From: Sipunculus nudus
Lineage: Eukaryota; Annelida; Sipuncula; Golfingiida; Sipunculidae
Assembly (NCBI GenBank): GCA_026874595.1
Contig: CM049306.1
Location: 37,958,019-38,022,018 of the forward strand
Length of the DNA stretch: 64,000 bases
Reading direction: 5' to 3'
Both the position numbers and the translations under genes were made by a program. Numbering within the stretch: the first letter of the stretch is position 1; the number at the start of each line of letters is the position of its first letter. The notes beneath the pieces are model-generated. The model was not told the origin of the DNA. It saw nothing but the letters and a program-made list of their open reading frames with translations, and made no database searches. Shown here piece after piece: positions 51,050 through 61,507 of this stretch.

Positions 51050-51960
51050 TATAGTATTAAATGCATGTCCTGAGCTTTGTTGATGGTCATCAGTTTGATC
51101 GGAAACTGATGATGCTCCCAGATAAATGGCAAGATTTCATCTTTCAGTGCATGTCTGTGGCAAAGAAATAACTTCAGCCTTTGTTCGTTGCATTGTCTAC
51201 AAATAAGAGTAAAAGCAATACAAACAGGTATTTCCAGATTTTTCCAGAATATTTGAAGAGGGTTAGCGTTAAACCCTTTGAATGAGCCATTAAAATTTGG
51301 AGGTAATCAGAATAAACCTGATGTATTTTTTTCATTTATATCATTATGAGAAAAGGAAAATTCCTTTGTTCCCATGTAGAAGCCACCCATTCTTATGCAT
51401 GTGGTCTGTCACTTGCAAGGTAAAAACAGGTCACTGTAGCATTACAGTGTTTATACATGAAAATGTAAACTTGAACTGATGACTGATAAGGAGCTTCTGG
51501 TGGTGTTTTTAGGCTTTGACTGCAGAATGTAGTTTGTTAAAATAATCCCTTTCCATTCAGTGATGTACTGGTAATATAATTTCATGTTTTAAAGTTCCTG
51601 GAGATAGCAGATTCTAAAAAAGTGTGTGTGCACCAAGGCCCCCCCCCCCCCCAAACTTTTCTTAAGTTAAAGTGCCATTATTTGGATTAACTATTGAAAC
51701 CATGAATGTATAGAAATCAACATACCTATAAACCCATAAGAAGTGAAACAGTGGTAGTGTAACTGGAGTGGTCATATGGCTAACCAACTGAAAAGGGGAG
51801 TCATTTGGTTTTTGTTTGATTTAAAAAAAACTTCACTTCCTGTTGAGGGAAGTATTGGGATCAGTGGGGATTAGAGTGGACCTGTGACTGCAAGCTTCAC
51901 AATATGCTCTGTGGTCAGTGAGCTTGAAATGCAGGAAAACCCCCAAGGCACCTCCTGAAA
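51050..51960. repeat. Diverged homology block, copy 2 (partner at 1-930)
   Basis: Same orientation and landmark order as 1-930. It lies about 2.1 kb upstream of the first porcupine coding exon. No ORF shared. Confidence 0.6.
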
Positions 51961-53741
51961 AAAAAATGCATCAGGTGTGGAGGACCTTAAAGCACACAAT
52001 AAATAGGGGCACCTATGGGGGTTATATTAAGATTATTAAGTATGCAGCTAAACAGGAAATAATCCAACAAAAGAAAACAAACTTGTCCTTGTAGAGCAGA
52101 TCATTGATGAGTGTACAGAATTGGAGAATTGTATAAATTCTAACTTTTTGGTATTTTATGTCTCATAAATGTTTCATAGCTGAATAAAATTGCAACCCAA
52201 AAGGGAAAAGGCTAAGTGAAAGTGTTTCTTGCACTTCTTCTTTGCTATTAATAAAATTTTCATTTTTATTTTATGTTTTCATTGTTCCCAACTTTTTGCC
52301 TGTTTAATGACACAATGGCTCTGCCCTCCAAGTTGAGAGCTGTCTTGACTTAACATATTGTCAAAAATCCATATTCTATCTAAGCATCCCTAAACAAAAT
52401 GCAAGCTACAAGCCTAGCTGGTACATAAAAATATCAAGATTTTTATTTGAAAGGGTCTGATGTAGGCTCAGCTGCTCAAGGAAATGATTTCAAAATTGCA
52501 TTTTAAAAATGTATAGATTTAGTGCAGACCCATGTTTTCTTTTAAGAATAGACTGTATTGAGTTAACATACATAGCTTCCATCAGGGGAGTAATTCTTTA
52601 CAGGGGCCAAGCATTTCCTCGGTCCTGGGACTGGATTAGATTTTATTTATTGAAAAAAATATACAGGATATGATGGTATTTATATTTCAGGTGCTGCGTC
52701 CCACTGACTCATATATTTCCTATATTTTCCTGTTGAAAATATTGTTTTCTATAATTTCCTATATTTTCTTATATTTTTTGCTGCACAAATGTGTTTCTGT
52801 TATTACTGATGTATTTGTAATTATAACTAAAACCATTCAGTTGTTTTGTAGAATTGTTATGTAGATGTCAGTAATGCAGGCATACAAGTACAGCCATTTA
52901 AACCTATAAAACAGACTGATTTGAAGCTGCTTGGATAATAGATATATATCCATGTTAAGATACTGTGTTAGCCATAATTGCGCAGTGAAGACTCCTGTTG
53001 TTTCCTATATTTTGTGTGAGAATTTCTATGAACTCCTAAATTATTGTCTCAGGTGCTCATATAAATTTCATTTATTTCTTCATTGGCTTTGTTACCGGGG
53101 TGACCTAAAATGTTAAGTTCTGCCCCTGATGGGTTAACTGTTATATATTGGTTTAGGAAAAAAATATTTTAGCTGTTAATTTTAAGCTAATTCACTATAA
53201 TGAAATAAAAAATCATTTCAATAAGGTGAGGCATATCCACTACTAATGAAAACAGCAGGTATCTACCATGTTCATGTTTTGATTGTAAAGCTATTTCCAC
53301 TCCATTGTTCAAAACCTTGACTTTCTTAATCAAGGAGTATTCCATAATGCCATTTCGTAGTAATGTAAATTTTTTAAAGAAATCAATTTCATTTTTAATA
53401 ATTTTAACAAATTAAAATGTAATTAAACCCATATATCAGGATTCAAGAAGCATAATTTTATAACATATGAGCCAACTTATGGATAAATAAGCAAAGTGAC
53501 CCATGGGTGTTGGGACATTAGTTTAAACAAATTTTAATTAAATTTGACAATTGTTTTATTATATGTAAAAATAAATAATAATTATCAAAATTGTTGTCAG
53601 ATGAATCATACCTACTGTCCTTTAGTACCATAACAGGTGGTAGTATGCTGTATACTGATGCCATTTATCATATTTTTATACATGGTAGATACATAGTGTT
53701 ATAAATTTCAATAATAATTAATATATTTTATTTTCATTCAG
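51961..53741 (+). other. DNA upstream of porcupine, no gene seen
   Basis: AT-rich. It ends in a pyrimidine-rich TTTTATTTTCATTCAG that could be the acceptor of the exon carrying the porcupine start. Clusters of TTTCCTATATTTTC lie around 52700-52780. No promoter could be identified. Confidence 0.35.
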
Positions 53742-54057
53742 TTGCAGTGAAAAATGGAAAGGGTAACCTGTGATATTCATCAGTCCATGGAAAAAATGGA
53801 ATCTACCTTATAAACACAATTCAGCAACAGATATTACCAATTGTTCTCGAGCCCACCTGAGTCAAATGGCACATGTTGTTCATACTCATAGGCACAGCTA
53901 GATATGTATCTGACTGAAACACAGTATTACCTGTATATTGGAAGGTCCCACATATAGTGCCTTGAACAGCAGTGGTGTAGCAAGCATGTCAAGTTCTGTG
54001 TGACTCAGAAACTGTGAATAAATCTGGATGTGCCAAGTATTGTGTTTAATGGTATAA
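53742..54057 (+). other. PORCN: Putative 5'UTR of porcupine with upstream ORFs
   Basis: If the CATTCAG acceptor at 53741 is used, the leader is 316 bases. It includes a 19-codon upstream ORF from ATG 53754 (MERVTCDIHQ and on) and further ATGs. The main-frame codon directly before the start is TAA, so the coding frame cannot extend upstream in this exon. Confidence 0.35.
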
Positions 54058-54364
54058 ATGGGTAGTGAGATGGATCTGGATGGCCAGGCCTACCCAGATT
54101 GGTATCCGGACTACGAAGAGGAATATGCAGGGAATATCGACAATAATTTTTATGAGGGAGAGGAATACGACATGGACGACATGTACTACGATCAGTACCA
54201 GGATGGATACGATGATGACACATATCAACGCATATCCTTCAACGAACTGCTCGACGAGTGTATCATCCCCACAGGTTCTCAGGCGGCCAACACGATCATG
54301 CCCCTACTCGGGCTCTGCATCGTTCTCAGATTGACATGTTTCTTTGGATCTTCAGGCAGTGGAG
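54058..54364 (+). CDS. PORCN: Porcupine Wnt O-acyltransferase, first coding exon
   Basis: Porcupine is an ER multi-pass MBOAT enzyme that attaches palmitoleate to a conserved Ser of Wnt proteins, needed for their secretion. This exon encodes 102 codons plus one base. Residues 1-58 are an extremely acidic, Tyr-rich tail (about 19 Asp/Glu from residue 19 to 54). Residues 61-73 (FNELLDECIIPTG) align with the FFQQLLQGCLLPTA-type start of vertebrate porcupine, and residues 80-97 (IMPLLGLCIVLRLTCFFG) form the first membrane segment. The ATG at 54058 follows an in-frame TAA directly. The next ATG, codon 5, has a better start context and may be used. The donor is GGAG|GTAAGT, phase 1. Catalytic residues lie in later exons outside the window. 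Confidence 0.85.
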
Positions 54365-55774
54365 GTAAGTTTTTTTTTATGAAACCTTTATGAAGATAAA
54401 ATAATGGCTGTATAGTTTATATATGTGTAAACTGTGTATTCAGTTTCATGAAAATGTTGAAGATGAAAATACAAGAATTTAAGAAACTAAACACATGCTG
54501 GTAAATTATGTGATACTGCAAAATCATGTACCAATTTCACAAATAGAATATTAACTAGAGGTATAACAATGAATTAAAAATCAATGCATTGAATAGCAAG
54601 CCCTTGATTAAATTGTAATAGATTATAAAACTCTGAATGGATTCACTATGATTAATTATTAAATTTTTGCATGTCCCATCCCAAAGTCCTCTCTTAGCTC
54701 TGAAATTTGATGGAGCAGTTTGGGATTTCGAAGCTCTTTATTGTGTATGCGCCCCAAATCTTCTTTTAACATTCACTGGTGGACTACTCCATTTGCATAG
54801 AAACAAATATGGCGGTGACAAACAGAGGAAGAAATATATTTCATTTCTAAATTGTCCAATTTTCTAACATCCATTTTGGTAAAATGGCTTTTATTTTCAA
54901 ATAGTCTTAACTTTACTACTTTAGTAAGAATTGAATCGAGAATTGAATCGAAGGTAATGAATTGATTATTGAATCGATTCTTAGGGCCATCACAATACTT
55001 AATATTAACATAAATTTTTGCCTGAGATGTGACAAACAGATATATAACTAAATAATACCTCAGTTCCTTTGAATATCTTGACAGTTATGCTTGAACTATC
55101 AAGAACATTTTGTAGGTATTTGACTGGGGTGATTGGACAAAAATTGTAGGCACACATTAAAGTTTAAACAAGTAGACTTACTCTGTACACCTTGCGATTG
55201 CTCACCAAGAATGTTCATATCAGATACAGTGAACCAGCCATGCATTTCATGCAGCTAACTGATCATAAGAGATACGGGATGTAGGAATATCACATTATGT
55301 TATGTTACAGCTGTTTGTCAGGAATGCTACTTCAGTCCAGTACTGTCTGTTGTAAGAGGCTTTAGGAGCAATGTTGATAAAGTTCATAGTGAAATAATTA
55401 TGAGCATACACAGTTTACATAAAGATATTCAAATTTAAAAGAAAACAAAATTTTATAGACATGCATGGTGCCTTTCAATATTTTAATTTTGAACCAGCCC
55501 TCCTGTACATATATGATACAAATTTTCGAATATTTTACTTGTAAAATAAGGTGTATATTACACCAATTTTGTCATACAAGATCAGTTGTAGCTTTTGGCA
55601 GGCTTCTATGATTTTACCCTTGCACAGCAGATTCAGGGTCTGTCAATTCTTTGACATGTCAAAATATTACATGAAAGTGAATGAAAAAATTGGCATCAGC
55701 ATAGTATGGATACGGGAAAGATATCTGTCTGATGTATTGGTCATCTTGGTATCACCTTTTTGGTCATATATGTG
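54365..55774 (+). other. Porcupine intron 1, left part
   Basis: Starts GTAAGT. AT-rich sequence with no other exon recognised. Confidence 0.5.
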
Positions 55775-56010
55775 GCCTGGTACGTGCAACATTGTTACAT
55801 ATCTGATCTGTCATGACTATAATTATTTGTAGGTCTGCCTGGCCTAGAACCTGCCACTTTGCTACATATCTGATCTGTCATCACTATAATTATTTATATT
55901 ATAAGTCCTAGTACCTGCCACATTGCTACATATCTGATCTGTCATGACTATAATTATTTGTTTGTCAGCCTGGCCTGGTACCTGCCATGTTGTATATCTG
56001 ATCTGTCATT
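55775..56010 (+). repeat. Older, diverged copies of the splice-site repeat
   Basis: About four units, for example TATTTGTAGGTCTGCCTGGC and CTAGTACCTGCCACATTGCT, with the subtype line ATATCTGATCTGTCATGACT instead of ATCCTTTCTGTCATTACT. The first intact TTTGTAG|G boundary here is at 55831/55832. Confidence 0.75.
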
Positions 56011-57126
56011 AATTTAAATTGTATCTGTGTTTTATGTGCTTGACTGGTTTTAGCCACTGCTGTTGCATTTGTTTTTTGAGAACTCCTCTGGACCTATCTT
56101 TCCAAAACCCAGCATAGTTATCCACTCACCTATGTACTTGTGCCTAACAAAGACTGGTGGTGCCACCTGGAGTCCTTATTGTACAGTGTTAATATGGATG
56201 TCTTTTCGATAACACCCGATATCTTAGGAATGGTTCAATGTATTTAGCTGAAATTTTGCATTTCCATAGATCTTGCATATCACTATCTCCTGCTTGAGAC
56301 TGGTGGTGCCACCTACAAGGATTTTCACAAAGCATCCATCCATATGTTTGCTATCTGTTTGTCTTAGTGATTGGTTAAAGGTGTTGGGCTGAAATTGTGC
56401 AAGTCCATAGATCTTCAAGACCTCCATCTTGTATTCAAGACTGGTGGCACCATCTGGAATCATTTTTGTGCAGCGTTGTACGTTTGCTTTGGGTGAAAAT
56501 TGCTCAAATCTCAGTAGTGGTTCAATGTATTGTTCTGAAATTTGGCATGGACATCAATCTTGGAGAGTTATCTCATAGACTAGACAGGTGGTGCCACCTA
56601 CCTTCCCATTTTCTTTACATAAATTAATGTACTTTTCTCTGGAGTGATTGGCCATATTGGCCTGAAATTGTGCATTTCCATAGATCTTGGATGGATGTCA
56701 TCTGCAAATGTGTTTGTGTGGTGTCCATCAGTCTGCTTGCTTTGGGTAAAAATCTCTCATATATCTGAGGAATGGATGGATGTATCAGCCTCAAATTTTG
56801 GCATGTTTTTCTGTCTTGGATAGCTTTGTTGTTGACCAGACAGGTAGCGCCACCTGCTGTTCTGTTTTTATAGAATACATTGATGCACTTTTTCTCAGTA
56901 GTGGATCGGTGTCTCGGCCTGAAATTTTGCATGGTGTGTGCATCTGTAGAATTGTTTTTTTGCTGAAATGGCACATATACAAGGAGTTTGATTGGCATCT
57001 CTGATGCCTCAAATTTGGAGTCATGTCATGTCAGGAACATTCCTTGCCTTACTTTACCCATACATGTGATATGGGGGATACACATACCGGTGGTCGTTAG
57101 TCGATTGCCCATATTTTGGTTTGTAG
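56011..57126 (+). mobile_element. Family C-type repeat inserted into the array
   Basis: It contains a line related to element C (GAGAACTCCTCTGGACCTAT; C has GAGAACTCCTCTGAGACTAC) and about six units with GGTGGTGCCACCT or GGTAGCGCCACCT palindromes. It ends near GGGGGATACACATACCGG. Same-subtype splice-site repeats lie on both sides, so it interrupts a once continuous array. Confidence 0.55.
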
Positions 57127-59536
57127 GTCAGCTTGGCCTGGAACCTGCAACTTTCTTCGAATCTGATCTGTCATGACTATAATTATTTGTAGGTCAGCCT
57201 GGACTGGTACCTGCCACATTGTTGCATATCCTTTCTGTCATTACTATAATTATTTGTAGGTCAGCCTGGCTTAGTACCTGCTACATTGTTAAATATCCTT
57301 TCTGTCATTACTATAATTATTTGTAGGTCAGCCTGGCTTAGTACCTGCTACATTGTTAAATATCCTTTCTGTCATTACTATAATTATTTGTAGGTCAGCC
57401 TGGCTTAGTACCTGCTACATTGTTAAATATCCTTTCTGTCATTACTCTAATTATTTGTAGGTCAGCCTGGCTTAGTACCTGCTACATTGTTAAATATCCT
57501 TTCTGTCATTACTATAATTATTTGTAGGTCAGCTTGGCTTAGTACCTGCTACATTGTTAAATATCCTTTCTGTCATTACTCTAATTATTTGTAGGTCAGT
57601 CTGGCTTAGTACCTGCTACATTGTTAAATATCCTTTCTGTCATTACCATAATTATTTGTAGGTCAGCCTGGCTTAGTACCTGCTACATTGTTAAATATCC
57701 TTTCTGTCATTACTCTAATTATTTGTAGGTCAGCCTGGCTTAGTACCTGCTACATTGTTAAATATCCTTTCTGTCATTACTATAATTATTTGTAGGTCAG
57801 CCTGGCTTAGTACCTGCTACATTGTTAAATATCCTTTCTGTCATTACTCTAATTATTTGTAGGTCAGTCTGGCTTAGTACCTGCTACATTGTTAAATATC
57901 CTTTCTGTCATTACTATAATTATTTGTAGGTCAGCCTGGCTTAGTACATGCCACATTGTTACCTATCCTTTCTGTCATTACTATAATTATTTGTAGGTCA
58001 GTCTGGCTTAGTACCTGCTACATTGTTAAATATCCTTTCTGTCATTACTCTAATTATTTGTAGGTCAGCCTGGCTTAGTACCTGCTACATTGTTAAATAT
58101 CCTTTCTGTCATTACTATAATTATTTGTAGGTCAGCCTGGACTGGTACCTGCTACATTGTTACATATCCTTTCTGTCATTACTATAATTATCTGTAGGTC
58201 AGCCTGGCTTAGTACCTGCTACATTGTTAAATATCCTTTCTGTCATTATTATAATTATTTGTGATCAGCCTGGACTGGTACCTGCCACATTGTTACATAT
58301 CCTTTCTGTCATTACTATAATTATTTGTAGGTCAGCCTGGCTTTGTACCTGCTACATTGTTAAATATCCTTTCTGTCATGACTATAATTATTTGTAGGTC
58401 AGTCTGGACTGGTACCTGCCACATTGTTACATATCCTTTCTGTCATTACTATAATTATTTGTAGGTCAGCCTGGCTTAGTACCTGCCACATTGTTACCTA
58501 TCCTTTCTGTCATTACTATAATTATTTGTAGGTCAGTCTGGCTTAGTACCTGCTACATTGTTAAATATCCTTTCTGTCATTACTATAATTATTTGTAGGT
58601 CAGCCTGGCTTAGTACCTGCTACATTGTTACCTATCCTTTCTGTCATTACTATAATTATTTGTAGGTCAGTCTGGCTTAGTACCTGCTACATTGTTACCT
58701 ATCCTTTCTGTCATTACTATAATTATTTGTAGGTCATTCTGGCTTAGTACCTGCTACATTGTTACCTATCCTTTCTGTCATTACTCTAATTATTTGTAGG
58801 TCAGTCTGGCTTGGTACCTGCTACATTGTTACCTATCCTTTCTGTCATTACTATAATTATTTGTAGGTCAGTCTGGCTTAGTACCTGCTACATTGTTACC
58901 TATCCTTTCTGTCATTACTATAATTATTTGTAGGTCAGTCTGGCTTAGTACCTGCTACATTGTTAAATATCCTTTCTGTCATTACTATAATTATTTGTAG
59001 GTCAGCCTGGCTTAGTACCTGCTACATTGTTAAATATCCTTTTTGTCATTACTCTAATTATTTGTAGGTCAGCCTGGCTTAGTACCTGCTACATTGTTAA
59101 ATATCCTTTCTGTCATTACTCTAATTATTTGTAGGTCAGCCTGGCTTAGTACCTGCCACATTGTTACCTATCCTTTCTGTCATTACTATAATTATTTGTA
59201 GGTCAGTCTGGCTTAGTACCTGCTACATTGTTAAATATCCTTTCTGTCATTACTATAATTATTTGTAGGTCAGCCTGGCTTAGAACCTGCTACATTGTTA
59301 AATATCCTTTCTCTCATTACTATAATTATTTGTAGGTCAGCCTGGCTTAGTACCTGCTACATTGTTAAATATCCTTTCTGTCATTACTCTAATTATTTTT
59401 AGGTCAGTCTGGCTTAGTACCTGCCACATTGTTAAATATCCTTTCTGTCATTACTATAATTATTTGTAGGTCAGCTTGGCTTAGTACCTGCTACATTGTT
59501 AAATATCCTTTCTGTCATTACCATAATTATTTGTAG
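57127..59536 (+). repeat. Tandem array of 36 units, each containing a 3' splice site and exon start
   Basis: The consensus unit is 67 bp. It begins GTCAGCCTGGCTTAGTACCT, continues GCTACATTGTTAAATATCCT, and ends with TTCTGTCATTACTATAATTA and TTTGTAG. The first part equals the first 33 bases of the porcupine exon at 59537; the second part is a pyrimidine-rich acceptor region. Unit starts include 57127, 57193, 57260 and then every 67 bases to 59470, with one unit near 58264 altered (GTGATCAG in place of GTAGGTCAG). Variants C/T in GTCAG(C/T)CTGG and ACTATAA/ACTCTAA recur in alternating patterns. Confidence 0.95.
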
Positions 59537-59747
59537 GTCAGCCTGGCTTAGTACCTGCTACATTGTTACATATCCTATCAGCAGCGACGGGTCTGTTTGC
59601 GCTGTATAACTTCTTCGAGGAGAATCTCATCTACTGTGCCACACTAGCCTTGCTTTCATATGTTCTTCTCCTGGTCATGGTCTCCAAGTGTCGGGGCATG
59701 AGTGGACTAGCTGTCTCGGTGGTCACCGTGGTCTATCTGCTTACATG
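59537..59747 (+). CDS. PORCN: Porcupine Wnt O-acyltransferase, second coding exon
   Basis: Joined in phase 1 to exon 54058-54364, the frame reads G-QPGLVPATLLHILSAATG, LFALYNFFEENLIYCATLAL and LSYVLLLVMVSKCRGMSGLA to VVYLLT (residues 103-172). This aligns with the vertebrate region around ..[23 protein letters not shown], and gives membrane segments at about 110-128, 134-152 and 159-171. The acceptor TTATTTGTAG is the last copy of the upstream tandem array. The donor ATG|GTAAGT at 59748 is phase 2. No further exon was found up to 64000, so the gene continues rightward outside the window. Confidence 0.85.
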
Positions 59748-60228
59748 GTAAGTCAAATACATACATATATTATATAAAGTTCAATCTGTCTGAAAGAAAA
59801 CCTGTCACACAGTCTAATAAGACCAAATGTCAGTTAAAACCACCCTTTGAGTGAACCAAAAGCATCTCGGTTATTATACTGAACTGACTTATAAGACCAC
59901 CTGTAACAAATTTTGGCCACTTTTGGCCTTATTGCACAGGTTTCATTCTACTATACAACTCCTCAAGCAGCAGTTGCATTCCATTCCCATAATCTATTTT
60001 ATGAGACATGTAGTTATCTCACAGGAATGAATGTTCAGTCCATGTCTAAGAGATGAATCCCAACTAAAAACATATTTTTCAGGAGTTTGTCTAGAGACAG
60101 CATTGCTTGACATGGCACCAGTATACTCAGCTCCTCCTGGTGGCAGTCCATTGAAAAAGTTCCTTGTGGAAGCAGTGTGTCAAATGAAATGGATAACAGG
60201 AATGGAATGAAACCACTGCATGAGGAAT
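59748..60228 (+). other. Porcupine intron 2, start
   Basis: Begins GTAAGT. No exon or repeat recognised in this part. Confidence 0.5.
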
Positions 60229-61235
60229 GTATATATATGTCAAGGCCCAGATCCCAATCGGGAATTGGTCCAGACCAAATCTCGATCGGGATCTTGGCTG
60301 GACCAATTCCTGAATGGTCCAGACCAAATCCTGATCATGATTCAGTCTGGCCTAAACCCTGATCAGGATCTGGTCTGGACCAGTTCCTGATTTAGATTTC
60401 ATGGCAGGCTAGAGCAGGCTATTGGCTAAAAATTATATTCCATAAGGTTAAGACATGAAAATAATAAACCAAGTTGTGTAAATATATACATATATTTAGT
60501 TGAAAATGTTGAAAAGAGAAGTTATGAATTGTTGGTTTTCATGAAATCATGACTTTTCACTTGAATGTAAGCTGTTTATTAGTTAATACAAGTTAAGAAT
60601 ATCCATATTTGAAAACTGGGGACTGAAAACCTCATATGATACTTAATTTCTTATATATGTCATCCATTTAACAATTTATTCTACCTACAAAACGCATCAA
60701 ATATATACACTTATTTACACAGTAAGTCAGCTTAAACTAGTTCAATTGTTATATAAAAAAATTGAATAAACAATCTGATGAAAATACTGGAAATAATAAT
60801 TCAACTTGAAAAATAATACAAGGACTTGAAAAATAATTACAATAAATATAATCACTCACTTAATTCAAACTTAAATATTAATTAAGTTATTAAGGTAGAA
60901 TACTTAATACTGACTACAAGCTAAATTAAAATTTGTCATTACTTATTAAGTTATAATTTTAGACATCCTGTCAAGGATATAGGCATGCTCTGAATCTAGG
61001 TCTGGGCTGACCTGAACCTTGATAAGTTCAGACAGGAACTCATTCTCTTTCCTAAAAGTTAATGATCGGGGTTTAGGCTGGACCAAATCCTGATCGGAAT
61101 CTGGTCCAGACCAATCGGCGATTGGTCCAGACCAGATTCTGATCAGATTTGGTCCAGCCTAAACCCAGATCGGGATTTTGTCTGGACCAATCGCTGATTG
61201 GTCCAGATCAGGATCTGGCCTTGACATATATATAC
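60229..61235. mobile_element. Family F element, full copy with 19 bp perfect inverted ends
   Basis: It starts GTATATATATGTCAAGGCC (60229-60247) and ends GGCCTTGACATATATATAC (61217-61235), an exact inverted match. Both arms are built from GGTCCAGACC, AAATCCTGATC and AGATCTGG-like modules in both orientations. The middle 600 bases are AT-rich. There is no ORF. Confidence 0.8.
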
Positions 61236-61507
61236 TTTAGTCTGTTCCACTGTTTGGTGCCCATTTACATTTAGTAATATTTTCATAAATGGCATATCAG
61301 TTCCAAAAGGTAAACTGCAATGAAAGAATGATGCATAGTCATAACTGTCAGGAAATTGATTTTAAAAAAATTATTGCTTCGAAATATTACTCTTTGTTCC
61401 AAGATATCTGTTCACCTTTATTTGCATAAGAAAGATCATTGGCTTGGCTCCTAATTTATCATAATTTATCCTGATAAAGATAGGGCCCCCAGTTCAGAAT
61501 CATATAC
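61236..61507. other. Intronic spacer, nothing identified
   Basis: Ordinary AT-rich sequence. Confidence 0.4.

Noticed and set aside
56624-56998. 124-codon minus-strand frame and overlapping plus-strand frames
   Set aside because: All lie in the tandem-unit repeat inserted in the porcupine intron; openness comes from repeat composition.
57127-59536. CRISPR-like array
   Set aside because: Units are directly abutting near-identical copies without variable spacers, in an animal intron; it is a tandem repeat.
57127-59536. Array of mutually exclusive mini-exons
   Set aside because: Units lack a usable 5' splice donor and differ little in sequence, so they cannot supply alternative exons as they stand.
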